This document shows, piece by piece, positions 50,344 to 61,905 of a DNA stretch of 64,000 nt (its first letter is position 1; every line of letters begins with the position of its first letter). This stretch comes from Marsupella aquatica (Eukaryota > Marchantiophyta). Made by a program: the position numbers and the translations under genes. The notes below the pieces were generated by a model. It was not told the DNA's origin. It did not search any database and worked only from the letters and a program-made list of their open reading frames with translations. The DNA is taken from positions 13,144,001 to 13,208,000 of the forward strand of contig OZ316891.1 in NCBI GenBank assembly GCA_973895155.1. Direction: 5' to 3'.

Positions 50344-53300
50344 TGCGGATTTACTCTGTTCATATCCTGCCTGTGCCTCATCCCCCAAATCTCGATCTCT
50401 AAGAAGTTTGCCTTGGACACCAAAACTCCATATATGACACGCACTCTTACTTCACAGTCTACCCACCGGCATCCCTTATCCAAAAACTGTTATAGAGTGA
50501 ACATCTGCGCATATGAATCTCGACTTGATGACTTGCCCGTCAGATTTTCGTGTTGAGGTAATTCCGACGCAAAATTATTCCTCCTACTCTCTGCATGAAA
50601 TCGGTATGGACATCATATGCACAGACCTTGTTCGAGAGAATTTCACTTTCTACTGCATTCTAGAGTCGTTTCAAAACTTGGAAGGGTGTTGTCTGCTCAT
50701 CCAAATATTGTCGAGTCTCTCAATAATCACCCCTTGAACATAGTTGTGATGCAAGTACCGGAAGATTTAATGCTCCAAACGTCGATAGTTTGCTGCTTCG
50801 ATGAATTACTACGGAAGTGGTGCACATGATGATCATCGGTCCGAAACTCAAATTTTCTCAGACATTGAGATCAATGCAGCTCGATCGATCGCATCAGCTT
50901 TGCATTTCCCCCTTTCCTGAAGAAACACTTCTCTCAGCAGTAGAAACGCAGAATCTTGACGAGCTACCGGAGGCCAGCTTACTACTACTGGGGTGAATTG
51001 CGATCTACAGCTGAACAAAGATTTTGGCATGTGCGCTGGATTCAAACCCCAAGAGTGTGAGAAAGCGAAGCGAGTAGATTGTAGCCAAGCTACGCGCAAC
51101 ACCTAGCCGCAGTAGCCCTCAGCCCACCACGTTTGCAGTACCCACATCCTGTTGCTTGTACTTTTTTACCCATCATCATCAGTTTACAGTAGGATTCGCC
51201 TAGCCCCTCTCTGAAAACTCCGCTTTCCTTATTCACTCGCACTTCCACGGGTACCGGAGCGTCCATCTTCGTGTCGCGGTGATGCACGGCATACATCAGA
51301 TCGCGCGAGTCATGGCCTCAATGATCGTCTGACAGGCAGCAAAACTGTCTGGCTATAGACGGCAAAGTCACGATCAGCTAGACGTACGTCATGACAGTTG
51401 GGGTGTTGTGATAGAGATGTCATGAACATAGCCAATGAATTGGAGGCTTCAAGTAAAAATGAATTGTATTTCAATGTCTTATTGTCCAGCTTGATGTGTA
51501 TCCGAAATTCGGGACCATGTAATATTGCGCTTTCGAAACGCTCCTGCGCTATCCCTGTACAGTACGTAGACATCGATTATTGCAAGATTCTTGAAGGAAT
51601 TGTATTCCTTGCCTTTGATCTGATCATGCTAAATCGGTCCAGATGCCTCCATGAGCTTCATTGTCGTTAAAGGGAAAACAGACTTGTTCAATCGCAAGAG
51701 AGTTGAGAACACTTCGACCCTCAATGTACGTACAGCAGTCAACGCATTTCTGTAAACATCGTACGTAGCTAGTGGCCTCCCATTGATCTGACGGATCTGG
51801 CTATCCGTCGATCTCACAGACGCTCTCCGCTGCAACTATAACTTATTGGAGTCCTGAAATTTATATCCAGATCACTTCATGTTTCAATTTCGTGATTGCA
51901 AGTAAAGCTTGGCTTCCATCATCCTATTCTAGCTTGGATGGCAAGCCACCGAAAGGACTAACTTGACTGTACCCATGCTCTTCGTAATAGGAAAAAGCAG
52001 ATCGATGGTCAGATTTTGACCGTGATGGACAAGATGTCATGAACTACTTCAATTCTCGCTTCAATTCAGTACTGTACTTTGATTTTCCTACATCAGGTTA
52101 TAATGCGATATCTATATTGATTGAGTGCAGGCTGCTTGGCTTGGCGGCGAATGTCTATATAGGCTCTCGGATATGGCACTGTTGCTGAGGGTAATATTGG
52201 AAAAGTGTACCAGGCGTCCATTTCTGTGAATTCAATAAGTATTGAATTGTTTTCTGCGTTGCTTGGCGGTCAAATGTCTATACAGCATGGATTGTCAGTA
52301 GCTCGAAGTACTCTTGCAATTTCCGCATATATATTGTAGTATTCTGTTCGAGTTCTAACAACTACAGGTAACCAAATCCCAAGTAAGTAGTTGTCCATCG
52401 TTAATGCTAACTCTACGCTATCCTACCATAGCCAACACGAACATGTATAATACTGTACTTTGTGCTAGTGCTCAAATTAAGGCCCTTACCTAGCGTAAGA
52501 TGATTGCCATTTGGACTCGCAGAAATAGCTCACGCCACTAGCTCTTACTACTATGACCTATGACACAATCCTGAAAGTCCTGTAAGTTTGATTTAGCAGC
52601 TGGTGACAGGAGCTACAGTAGCTAATAAGACCGAAATATTAAATATTGTGTGTTGCTCGCGTGTTCGTGTACGAAGCCAACCAGACGACAAGTGAGTAAG
52701 AATCTGAGCATGAATGCAATCCATGATTAAAGGAAGCCAGTGTCAGACGCACTGCCTTCATCCAAGCAACACCAAGGACTTCGACATCCCGAAAGAGAGA
52801 GATCTAATCTATTGCCTAGCTCGACGTACGATTCGAATACGTGGGGATCGATGATGGGCAGAATCACTAATAATGGATCACATTGCGGATCGATCGGAAA
52901 AGCTCCCAAATAGTCGAGTCTGGTTTTCAACAAGATTCCGGATTACAGTACCGTCCTTCCTCTTATCGACCTCCATTTCTCGCGCTCCATGCATTCACCA
53001 GCTTGATTCGATCCGTTTGGATTGGGGGGCCTTGAGCACTACTAGCATAGCATGCAGTACATGACTGAATATTGTGCGTGTTGCCTAGGAGCTATGCAGA
53101 ATGCATGGTACTTGATGACCAATGCAGGTGGCCGCGTACTCGTGAACGAGTAAGATATTACTTATTAGTTCATATAGATGCCATTCAAGACAGGCTGGTC
53201 GTGAAAGTAGGCCGCACTTCGAGCTCCGCATGGGGAGCCATTGATCGATCGATCGAGCAGTTACCGTGGAAATCGCCGACTATTTCATATGAACATACAT

Positions 53301-53520
53301 AGATGACGATTAAACTTCCTCCTCAGTTGGATCCAGTAATAGTACACTGTACCTATGACCTGCAGCGTAGCAGTGAGTGCAGCAGTGCACCCATTATTTT
53401 CCCATTATTTTGGACTGTCAAGCGCGCAGGTGTTTCAGGTACCTCTCAATCGATTGAAGCTCTGCCCATGTCCGAATGGACAGAATCGGGCCTTATTTGA
53501 GAAATTCAATTGGAACCAAA
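50344..53520. other. Intergenic DNA upstream of the EPFL gene
   Basis: No gene recognised. Open frames on the minus strand at 51,090-51,296 (some cysteines, no family pattern, no signal peptide) and 51,310-51,573 could not be linked to splice partners. GATCGATCGATC runs occur near 50,880 and 53,240. The promoter of the EPFL gene must lie in the first part. Confidence 0.4.
50428..50437 (-). promoter_or_regulatory. Possible TATA box of the EPFL gene
   Basis: On the minus strand TCATATATGG lies about 90 bp before the proposed start codon, a plausible TATA position. It is the only such element nearby. No transcript data support it. Confidence 0.25.
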
Positions 53521-53521
53521 T

Positions 53522-53653
53522 TGTCCCTGGCTAAAGTCTTTCCCATCCAGGGAAAACCATATAACATTAAAATCCAGGGAAGAGCACTGTCCCTGGCTAA
53601 AGTCTTTCCCATCCAGGGAATACCATATAACATTAAAATCCAGGGAAGAGCAT
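53522..53653. repeat. 66-bp perfect-like tandem duplication
   Basis: Two consecutive 66-bp units each start TGTCCCTGGCTAAAG and contain TCCATATAACATT-like and AATCCAGGGAAGAGCA phrases. They differ at very few positions. Each unit also contains TCCCTGG and its inverse CCAGGGA. Confidence 0.85.
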
Positions 53654-54240
53654 ATGGCATTGCAGGTAAGGTGGACGCCACGAAATGGTTTCAGTTAAGC
53701 TTTTCTTTTATGTTCCTTGTGTAAGTAAAATGAAAGCGTTTCTCACTCTTGACAGTGTCATGATATGGAAGTGTAACTTGATAGTTCATGATATGGAAGT
53801 AAGAGATTGTTTTTTGGTCTTGCGGAGTACATTATGGACAGTGGAGGCCTTCCCCTGGTTCTGTTATTACTTTTTCCTTTAGGCAGAGGGTGTCAGTGCA
53901 CTTCAGCAGGCTCAGGCATTCATTATTCTTGGGAGAGGTGAGGCCATAGGTTTTAGGACCTCTAGTCAGATTCCTTTGTTGGATCCCCCTATGCAGTGTA
54001 GACCATACATAGCTCTACCAGGCTCTCTAGTTTGCGAATAGGTAGATTTTAGGTTTTTCTACCGGGCTCTACAGTTTGCAAGGTTTTAGGTTTTTTCTTC
54101 TTGGCTGTTGCTCACCTGGGACTGTCCTTTGGTTTGGCTCCTTGGTGGCCTCCCCTTGATTGGATCTTTTGCCTTTGGGATTGTGTCTCAGGGTTGGAGG
54201 CCTTTTGTATTTTGGCAGTTGAAACAATGTTTCCAACTTC
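53654..54240. other. Intergenic DNA with a 46-bp-scale repeat
   Basis: At 54,012-54,095 CTACC(A/G)GGCTCT, AGTTTGC and TTTTAGGTTTTT recur. No gene. Confidence 0.4.
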
Positions 54241-54525
54241 ATGATCAACGGTAGAAACATTGTTTGTCCACATTATAAGGTTCCAAACGATGAACAGCAG
54301 GCTACCAAGAATTTATTGTGAGCTTTTACAAGGTTAGGATATGGCCGTATTGCTCAAGGTCCATACCCCAAGATTCATGTGGCACCTGACAAGACTAGTC
54401 TCAGTTATTTTAAATTGGTTCCTGTGAGTCAGCCATTCGCTTTTTCGTATTTTGCAAATTCAGAGCCTGATATGAACAGGTTTGCCTTGCATCGATCACC
54501 GGGAGAGCGCAGAAGAACGTTATGA
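54241..54525 (+). pseudogene. Possible decayed coding fragment of unknown family
   Basis: A frame from ATG 54,241 to TGA 54,523 is broken once by TGA at 54,319. The translation on either side looks protein-like (IVCPHYKVPNDEQQ before, GRIAQGPYPKIHVAPDK and PFAFSYFANSEPDMNRF after) with balanced amino-acid use and few rare residues, unlike the random frames around it. I recognise no family. It could be a remnant of a transposon protein or gene, or chance. No splice sites bypass the stop convincingly. Confidence 0.25.
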
Positions 54526-55545
54526 GGACTTAATGATTCCAGTGTGCATTCAGTATATACAGTCTGATAGAATTTCAGACGCTTTAGACTCTTACAATCT
54601 ACATAATTTTCTCTTACGGGCGATGCTTGTTCCCAAGATTGTGAAGTGACTCGTTTTCTGATCGTGTAGCTTCTGACAGATACCTCCACTGAAATGACAT
54701 CTGTCATCACAGTGATCCAGTGGTGCTTCTAGCTCCTTGGATTATTATTTCCATACCTCCTAATGGCAGACCATTCTATTGGTGTGATCTTTTCTACGTC
54801 CTCAAACACAGCTTCTTCTGTTAAAACCTCCGAATCCATCGTCTCCACCCGAAATTATGAGGTCAATTTGACTCGACAGTTCGTTCCAATGATAATCATC
54901 AATACCCTGTGACGTGCGAGGCAATTCAAGGATGTTCATCACAATCACGGAAACAATGTCGTTCGATGGTCAAGCCGTCATCCCATAAACAGAACTACAT
55001 CACCGACAGTTGCGCTGAGGACCCAAATTCGCAAGCAAGCGCAACTTGTACGTCCCAATAATGTAACAAACGAAAACTGGCACATAAAACTGGCAACAGG
55101 AACAGGAATGAAACCCTGCAACAAATGCACATCCCAAATGGAAGAATTCGTCCCACATCAATATGCACATAACCCTCACTGTTTCTGCATTCATTGGTTA
55201 CAAGAGTGAAGTAAGCTGGTCATGATTTGCAACATGACAGACAGTAATCTTACGAGTTTGGGTGACTAGAACAAAGAATCACGCCTTCGTTGAACCTTCA
55301 TCGAAGACAGGAGCGAGTAATTAACGAACGTTTGCGGAATGGTGTAATGACATAAAGTTGACCTTAAAAACTTGAGCATGAGATCGGAGATCTAGACCCT
55401 GTCACCATGCTTGAAAAGTTCAGCTCATACTAAAATTAATCATTTTAAGAGAACTTTGGATGAATGACTTCCAATTGAATCTTCCCCTAATGGTTCAATC
55501 CAGTTCAGATGTCCTCCGCAGTCGTGCGATACCAACTCTACCTAT
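54526..55545. other. Intergenic DNA, 3' side of the EF-Ts polyprotein gene
   Basis: No gene recognised. The 3' UTR of the minus-strand gene should cover the right part. Confidence 0.4.
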
Positions 55546-58500
55546 TTAATCCTTCCTGCTAGATTGAGCTGCGACTTCTGATGCAAAATCTACGACCTTC
55601 TTCTCTATCCCTTCCCCTAGATTGAACCGTGTGAACCTTCTGACTTGGATGTTTTCCCCCAAAGACGCTATAGCTTCCTTCACAACATCCTTCACCAACT
55701 TCTTATCGTCCTTAATAAAGGGCTGCTCCAACAGTGCGAGCTCTGCCAGCCTCTTGGTTACCCTGCCATCTACTATCCTTGCCCGAATTGCTTCTGGCTT
55801 GCTGGCCAGGTCTTCCTTCCCTGATTCCAGCTCCTTCTCTTTGGCAACCACCTCCGATGGCACATCATCCACACTCACAACCTCAACCAGAGGATACGCA
55901 GCTATTTGCATTGCTAAGTCGTCCACCAGCTCCTTGAACGTTTCTCCTCTAGCTACAAAGTCGGTCTCACAGTTCACTTCTATCAAGATACCGATCCGTC
56001 CATCATGAATATAAGACCCTACCAAGCCCTCTGACGCCAACCGGCTGGCCTTCTTGTCAGCACCGGCGAGACCCTTCTTACGCAGAAATTCCACAGCTTT
56101 CTCCAAATCGTTCTCGGTGGAAGTAAGAGCCTTTTTGCAATCCATCATTCCAGCTCCTGTCTGATCTCTGAGTTCTTTCACAAGGGCAGCTGAAACGACC
56201 ACAATCTTGTCAGTATTGAGAGGGGCAGGAGGTGCCTCTTCTGTCGTCGGAGCCTCTACGGGTGTCTCTTCTGCCTTCGGAACCTCTGCGGGTGCTTTGA
56301 CTGCTGTTTGAGCAGCAACCTCAGCTGCAAAGTCAGTACCTTTCTTTTGAAGCCCCTCACCAAGGACGTAACGTTGAAACCTGCGGACTTTGATATTTTC
56401 ACCCAAAGTTGCAACAGTTTGCTTCACTAAATCTTTCACTAGGATTTTGTCGTCCCGGATGTAGGGTTGCTCCAGCAGGGCAAATTCATTTAGTCTTTTC
56501 GATACCCTCCCGTCGACAATCTTTGCACGTATAGCCTCTGGTTTGTTGACGAGATCCTCTCTCTGAGCTTCCAGCTCCTTCTCCTTGTTCAGCACCTCAC
56601 CTGGTACATCTTCCACGGACACATACTGCACTTGCTGGCTGGCAACCACTTGCATCCCTAAGTCCTCCACTAAACTCTTGAAAGCTGCTCCTCTCGACAC
56701 AAAATCTGTCTCACAATTCACTTCAAGTAGCACCCCAATTCTGGAATCATGAATGTAGCTCCCTATCAAACCTTCAGATGCAATTCTGCTTGCTTTCTTG
56801 TCAGCGCTTGCAAGGCCTTTCTTCCGAAGAGTTTCGCGAGCCTTCTCAATGTCACCCCCTGTATCTGTAAGAGCTCTCTTGCAGTCCATCATGCCAGCAC
56901 CTGTTTCATCTCTGAGTTGTTTAACAATGGCAGCAGAAACCCCCACTTCCTTACTCTCTACGACCGGGGGCTCCTCGACTGTGGGAGCATCAGCCACTGC
57001 AACCGACTGCTCTTCAGCAGATGCTTCTTCTTCTACTACAAAGGGGGAGTTCTCAACCACAGCAGCAACCTCTGGAATCGCCTCTTCAGCAATCTCCTCT
57101 TCATCAACAGGGGCAGCAGCCTCTGGCACGGGCTGCTCTTCAGCAGCAGCTTCTATGGGAAGTCCTACACCAGCAGCCTCTGTCTCTGGAACGAATTCTC
57201 CCAACCTCTCATCCATTGTCAATCCCTGAACAGTAACAGGGGCTTCTTCTACGAACGAAATCTCCTCAGCAGTAGCAGTAGCCTCACTAACAATGTCCTC
57301 TACAGAAGCAGGGGCCTCTGGAACAACTTCCTCGTCAACAGGTGGACCTTTGACAACGGTGGCGACGGCCCCTGGAAGAACATCCTTCTCCTCTGCAACA
57401 GGGGACTCTCCCACGGAAACTGTGATATCAGCCATGACCTCTTCAACAAGAGCAGCTGCCTCTGCGATAACCTCTTTTACCGCAGAAGCTACGGCCTCTG
57501 GAACGACATCCTTCTCCTCTGCAACCGGGGATGCTCCCAATGCAACTGTGAAATCAGCTATGACCTCGTCTACAACAGCAGCTGCCTCTGCGATAACCTC
57601 TTCTACCGCAGCAGCGACGGCCTCTGGAACAACATCCTTCTCCTCTGCAACAGAAGACTCTCCCACTGCAACTGTTTCATTAGCTATGACCTCTTCCACA
57701 ACAGCAGCTGCCTCTGGGATAATCTCTTCTAGAGCAGCTGCCTCTGGGATAACCTCTTCTTCAGCAGCTGCCTCTGGGATAACCTCTTCTACAGCAGCAG
57801 CTGCTTCTGGGGAAGCAATTTCATTTTCGGTCACCTCCTCTTCAACAGGGCTAGCGGGTTCGGCCGGAATCAGATTAAAGGCACGAAAAGCGGTCTCAAA
57901 GGGATTCGTCGCAGCGCTATCCTTGCCCTTGTTGATTTCCCGATTCACACTGCTAATGTCCACAATTGGTTTCATTGTGAGTACAATCTTGCCCCGATCA
58001 ATCTTCAGCACCGTCGCCTTGATTTTCTCCCCTGTCTGCAAGGAGGATTCGGGGGCCATGTTCTCACCTCCTGGGATGTCGGAGTAACGAAGAAATCCTT
58101 CCTCATTTTCCGGAAGCTCAACGAAAACTCCTGACCTTATCTTATTCTTCACAGTTCCCTCTACCTCTTGACCTTTGGAAAGTTTCGTGGGAGGCTTCTG
58201 TGGCTCGTCTCGCCTGTTCTGCCTTCCACCTCCGGCAATCCTTCCTCTATTCACAGGCCTCCCATCAGGTCCTTGCTGGAAACGAGACCTATCACTTCCT
58301 TCTCTCACGTCACCTGTCTTGGCAGCAGCCTCCTTGGCAGCAGCTTCTCTTTCTTCCTTGTCTACCATGGCGAGAGCTATGCGACCAGATGATTGCTCCA
58401 CATTGAGTATTGTAACTTTCACCTCTTGCCCCAATTTCACAATATCGCCTACATTACTCACATAGCCAGTACTCATTTTCGAGATGTGAACGAGCCCGTC

Positions 58501-59034
58501 TGTGAAAGCACCGAAATTCACAAACGCTCCGAATGACTGAATTGTTGTCACATTTCCTGTAAACACCGCTCCTTCGACCAATGCCTCCGCAGGAACGGTA
58601 GGATCCTCTCGTCTGGCCTTTTGGCCAGGAATCCGAGGCTTGAATCTCTCTGCCTTTGCGGGTGGCGGGGGGGCAGCAGCTGGGACGGACTCTGCATTCT
58701 CCTCTGAGCCCTCACTGACGTCTCCAGGCGCCGGAGTCTGTGTTTCGTCAACGGCAATGCTTCCCTCAACAGCTGCAGTGAACACATGTCTCGATGAACA
58801 ACTTGCAGTTTCAGGCCCTGAGCATGACCTTCTCCGCCTTCCAAACACAGAGTCCAAAGGCCGGAACGAAATCGAAGACTTGACAGACGCCTTGTCCATA
58901 TTTCCATGAGGTACTGCTCGAGTGAGCGCTGACCCTGAAGAAACTAATCTCTTTGGCTGCCATATTCTCGCAGCGCTGCAGGAAGGACAAAGCGACTGCA
59001 CTGGCCCCGAAATCAGGAGCGCTGCAGGTGCCAT
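55546..59034 (-). CDS. PETs: Plastid polyprotein of EF-Ts (PETs): two S1 plus two EF-Ts domains
   Basis: Chloroplast translation factor: the EF-Ts domains exchange nucleotide on EF-Tu, and the S1-containing N-terminal part corresponds to the plastid ribosomal protein PSRP-7. One uninterrupted frame of 1,162 residues; Arabidopsis At4g29060 has about 953. Residues 1-80 are basic, Ser-rich and suit a transit peptide. S1 domain 1 is about 149-226 ([27 protein letters not shown]). S1 domain 2 is about 282-356 ([28 protein letters not shown]). Residues about 370-695 are a Glu/Ala/Val-rich linker with internal repeats. EF-Ts 1 starts near 699 and EF-Ts 2 near 945; each has TGAGMMDCK(R/K)AL, KKGLA(S/G)[16 protein letters not shown] and a C-terminal LGENI(K/Q)VRRF segment. 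The extra length against Arabidopsis is mostly linker. No intron is visible within the coding part, so the alternative splicing reported for some PETs genes is not evident here. Confidence 0.97.
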   Translation of the reverse strand: MAPAALLISGPVQSLCPSCSAARIWQPKRLVSSGSALTRAVPHGNMDKASVKSSISFRPLDSVFGRRRRSCSGPETASCSSRHVFTAAVEGSIAVDETQTPAPGDVSEGSEENAESVPAAAPPPPAKAERFKPRIPGQKARREDPTVPAEALVEGAVFTGNVTTIQSFGAFVNFGAFTDGLVHISKMSTGYVSNVGDIVKLGQEVKVTILNVEQSSGRIALAMVDKEEREAAAKEAAAKTGDVREGSDRSRFQQGPDGRPVNRGRIAGGGRQNRRDEPQKPPTKLSKGQEVEGTVKNKIRSGVFVELPENEEGFLRYSDIPGGENMAPESSLQTGEKIKATVLKIDRGKIVLTMKPIVDISSVNREINKGKDSAATNPFETAFRAFNLIPAEPASPVEEEVTENEIASPEAAAAVEEVIPEAAAEEEVIPEAAALEEIIPEAAAVVEEVIANETVAVGESSVAEEKDVVPEAVAAAVEEVIAEAAAVVDEVIADFTVALGASPVAEEKDVVPEAVASAVKEVIAEAAALVEEVMADITVSVGESPVAEEKDVLPGAVATVVKGPPVDEEVVPEAPASVEDIVSEATATAEEISFVEEAPVTVQGLTMDERLGEFVPETEAAGVGLPIEAAAEEQPVPEAAAPVDEEEIAEEAIPEVAAVVENSPFVVEEEASAEEQSVAVADAPTVEEPPVVESKEVGVSAAIVKQLRDETGAGMMDCKRALTDTGGDIEKARETLRKKGLASADKKASRIASEGLIGSYIHDSRIGVLLEVNCETDFVSRGAAFKSLVEDLGMQVVASQQVQYVSVEDVPGEVLNKEKELEAQREDLVNKPEAIRAKIVDGRVSKRLNEFALLEQPYIRDDKILVKDLVKQTVATLGENIKVRRFQRYVLGEGLQKKGTDFAAEVAAQTAVKAPAEVPKAEETPVEAPTTEEAPPAPLNTDKIVVVSAALVKELRDQTGAGMMDCKKALTSTENDLEKAVEFLRKKGLAGADKKASRLASEGLVGSYIHDGRIGILIEVNCETDFVARGETFKELVDDLAMQIAAYPLVEVVSVDDVPSEVVAKEKELESGKEDLASKPEAIRARIVDGRVTKRLAELALLEQPFIKDDKKLVKDVVKEAIASLGENIQVRRFTRFNLGEGIEKKVVDFASEVAAQSSRKD
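57362..57739 (-). repeat. In-frame 126-bp minisatellite, three copies, in the PETs linker
   Basis: Three consecutive 126-bp units (starts 57,362, 57,488 and 57,614) encode 42-residue repeats of the form [14 protein letters not shown]...[10 protein letters not shown]. The exact multiple of three keeps the frame. A shorter period of 30 bp (EEVIPEAAA-type) follows to about 57,800. The repeats explain why the linker is longer than in Arabidopsis PETs. Confidence 0.9.
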
Positions 59035-60960
59035 TCTTGAAAAATTACCACCCTCAGTCCGATGGACTAATTTCCTTGGTTCTGGTTCAGGATTCGAATT
59101 CTCTCCTGGAACGGTCCAACGTCAAATGCGCATAATTCCCGAGCTAGTGAGGGCTCTAGATGAACAATAGTTTCTTCCCTTACTTCTCTCCGTCCTTACT
59201 TCTCTCCGTCTGTCTGTCCACAATGACAAATACCGCGGTGCCATAGTTAAGTGTGCAGGGACTAATTGGCAGATGTGATGAGGCATAATGTTTGGATGTG
59301 AGGCTCACAGGGGGCTACAAGCTTCAGGCTGACGAAATAGCATATATGATAACTTGTACAACAAAGTAGACATACTCCTCAGGCAGTCAATCACTGGCGA
59401 CGAAATAAATGATAAAAAGACATGAAAAGGACCCCTCACCTCATACATCACTACTCCAGAAGTGGAAGCCAGGAACTCCGACCAACAGCAAATCTATCGA
59501 ACCAAACGCCACAATACGACTAAAGTAATCCACCCCACATAAGTTGCACTCACTTTGTAGAACGGAAATCATGGAAAAAATAACTAGCATCCTATGCATT
59601 CATAGCCTGTCAGATTGTAGAAGCAGCGGTGCTCATTCTACGTGGACACATACACCACAATCTCGAGAGAAACGCAGCTGACATGGGATAAAAAGTGGGG
59701 AATGGCACGGGACAGTTCTCAAATCTCTGAAAAGCGGGCTCGCTATGGCCCCAGGAATCGAGATGCTCACCTGGGTTGCAGCCGTCTGCCGTGCAACAAC
59801 AGATCCGAGAACAGCACCGACGATCGCAGCTCAAACCGCGGCCATCTCCATGTCCAACAACAACACCAGGAGCGACGGAATGATAACAGACTCGCAAACT
59901 CTGCTCCCTGCTCTGCTTGGCCGCGAGCAAAGCTTCGTCACCCAGCTAAACCTTTTCTCGTGCACCCACTATACTGTTCGCTAAACCTCAGCCCCACCCC
60001 TGCACCCCAGCAAGCACAATCACTCCGCCGTTTTCCTCTCGGGCGTGCAGCTCAGATCTTCTTCGTCCACCCACCCAGGTGCCTTGTTGTTTTCTCTGCT
60101 GCGCTGCTGCGATCACTGGGCCATGGATCAAGGGCGCACGGGCAGTGATGGACTCCTCAGTCCTCACCAGTGGGGCCTGTAGACTGTAGAGTGTACAATT
60201 TACCCCACTTTGGGTCCAGAGAATTACTTCCTGTAGGTCCGCGTAATCTAACCATTATAATAACCAATTCGGCCAAAATATATCAAAGTGCCACAAAACA
60301 TAAACGACAAACGGGGAGACATGGTACCAAAGGCAACGGAACCCAACCCAGTATAGGGAAGGGAAAAAGGCAGCAAGCACGAAGACCAAAGTCCCCCCCA
60401 ACAACCAAGGAAAAGAAAACCCCAGGACCTACTAAACTAAAATGGTTGGGAATTGTATGTTTACCAAAAAACTATGGACTGAAAATCTGTGAGCCCGTCT
60501 AATTTATCCCATGTTTTCCTGAACCACTGATTTCATTGAAAATTGAGACCTACCTTCAATGTGCCCTCCCTCATCACTTTTGTGACAACAACATGGCTGC
60601 GACAACCACAAGGAACATAGCTGCAATGACAATCGTGCAACACGCGGGCATTGATTGCATGGCCACAACAATCACATGGCAGCAACACAAACAATAGGTT
60701 TGAATCCAATGTTGAGGCTGGTAAGAATTGTTTAACCAGTTTTGGGAAATTTTCAGTAATACTTCAAATATTTCAAACTAGTAGGAGTAAAAAATATCCC
60801 AAAAACCTTTTTTCTTTTATTTAGCGTGTCGGAGATTTCATAATGTTGCATGCAATGTGAGGCCTTCATGGAGTGAGACCCCAAAGAGAGGATGTTGACC
60901 GTGTGGTTGACCGTTGGATCATTCCAAACAAGCTAGAGTTACTTTGTTCAACCAAAGATG
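59035..60960. other. Upstream region of PETs and following intergenic DNA
   Basis: Promoter and 5' UTR of the minus-strand PETs gene must lie at the left. A fairly G+C-rich stretch at about 59,640-60,150 contains overlapping open frames on both strands without known motifs, and it is not annotated as coding. At about 60,840-60,890 TTGCATGCAATGTGAGGCC and GTGAGACCCC resemble the end of the small inserted-element family seen at 28,427-29,062. Confidence 0.4.
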
Positions 60961-60984
60961 GAATAAGGTGTTAACATAGTTACA

Positions 60985-61905
60985 AACCCCCATTAGGGAT
61001 CCCTTGCAAATTCTCTGGCACAAGGATGTGCCACATCAGCAAGGATGGTGACAAAGGGACAGAGCAGGTTTTCTGGACAACAAAAAGGTCCTTGTCATGT
61101 TTGCAATCATATTCGTGTAGATTATGGGGTGGCATGCTATAAGTATTAAGCATAAAATAACCAAAATACACAGGAAGAAATGTAATTTTTTCACTGTAAC
61201 TGTATTAGTTACCTTTCGAGTGTTTTTAAATTGCTTACTATGTAATTAGTAAGACAACTACCTCTAAAATAACGTAAGTAAATAACGGCTCATAACTGAT
61301 CCTCTATCTTTCGCTCGATCTTTCGATGAGAGAGATACCAACGAGAGATGATTGTGAACAGGATACTGTCATTTTGTCACATTGCATCAAAGAAACGGAA
61401 GAGTGATCTTCAATTGAGTTTTGAGTTTGAGTTGTGAGGTGAATGGTGGATACCTTATCATGATGGTATAACTTGCACTTTCTTAAAGAACCTTCACCAA
61501 CTCAAGAAATGCAACATCAGAAACTGCCCACCTCCCTTTCTTGATGAGGAGATGTCACAATCCCGTCACCATCACAAACTTAGCCATTGCAAATTGATTT
61601 ATTTGATTATCCGTCATCACTTGTTTGCAACACTTGCTTCCTAGCTTGAATTGTTTGCGTCCCTCCAGGCTTCTAAAGCTCATTCTGAACACAGCTTGAC
61701 ACCAAATGCAGCCTCTATGTCGAAGAAACAATTGTTGGTCTCCCCCTCAAACCATAGCTTTCTTAAATCAAAAAATTACAAAACCTTCATGTGAAGTGAT
61801 GGTTTGTCCGTTTTGTGCGTTCCTCCCACTGAAACGACAAGCGCTCTTCCGTCAACAACTGAGTGTTGTCCTCCGGTCTGTCTTGTGACCGTAATGCTCA
61901 ACGTA
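60985..61905. mobile_element. Non-autonomous 1.43-kb element, copy 3 (inverted, truncated)
   Basis: The reverse complement aligns with copies 1 and 2 from their right end (here mutated to CCCCCATTAGGGATCCC near 60,987) to the GTTACGTTGAGCATTAC phrase near 61,895. The roughly 300 bp that would complete its other end are absent up to the window edge; a G+C-rich block begins instead. Confidence 0.6.

Noticed and set aside
51030-51055. Possible tRNA T-arm (inverse of GGGTTTGAATCCAGC)
   Set aside because: The T-stem does not pair and no acceptor or anticodon arm is found at the right distance.
51090-51296. Minus-strand open frame with several cysteines, considered as a second secreted peptide
   Set aside because: It has no signal peptide and the cysteine spacing fits neither EPFL, RALF nor defensin patterns.
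56749-57732. Long plus-strand open frame (327 codons)
   Set aside because: It lies antisense to the PETs coding sequence. Its length results from the biased codon use and repeats of the acidic linker; its Asn/Ser/Cys-rich translation matches no protein.
57293-58087. Plus-strand open frame of 264 codons rich in Ser, Thr and Ala
   Set aside because: Also antisense to the PETs linker; the repetitive translation mirrors the 126-bp units.
59642-60148. Plus-strand open frame of 168 codons upstream of PETs
   Set aside because: A minus-strand frame overlaps it, composition is merely G+C-rich, and no domain is recognisable.
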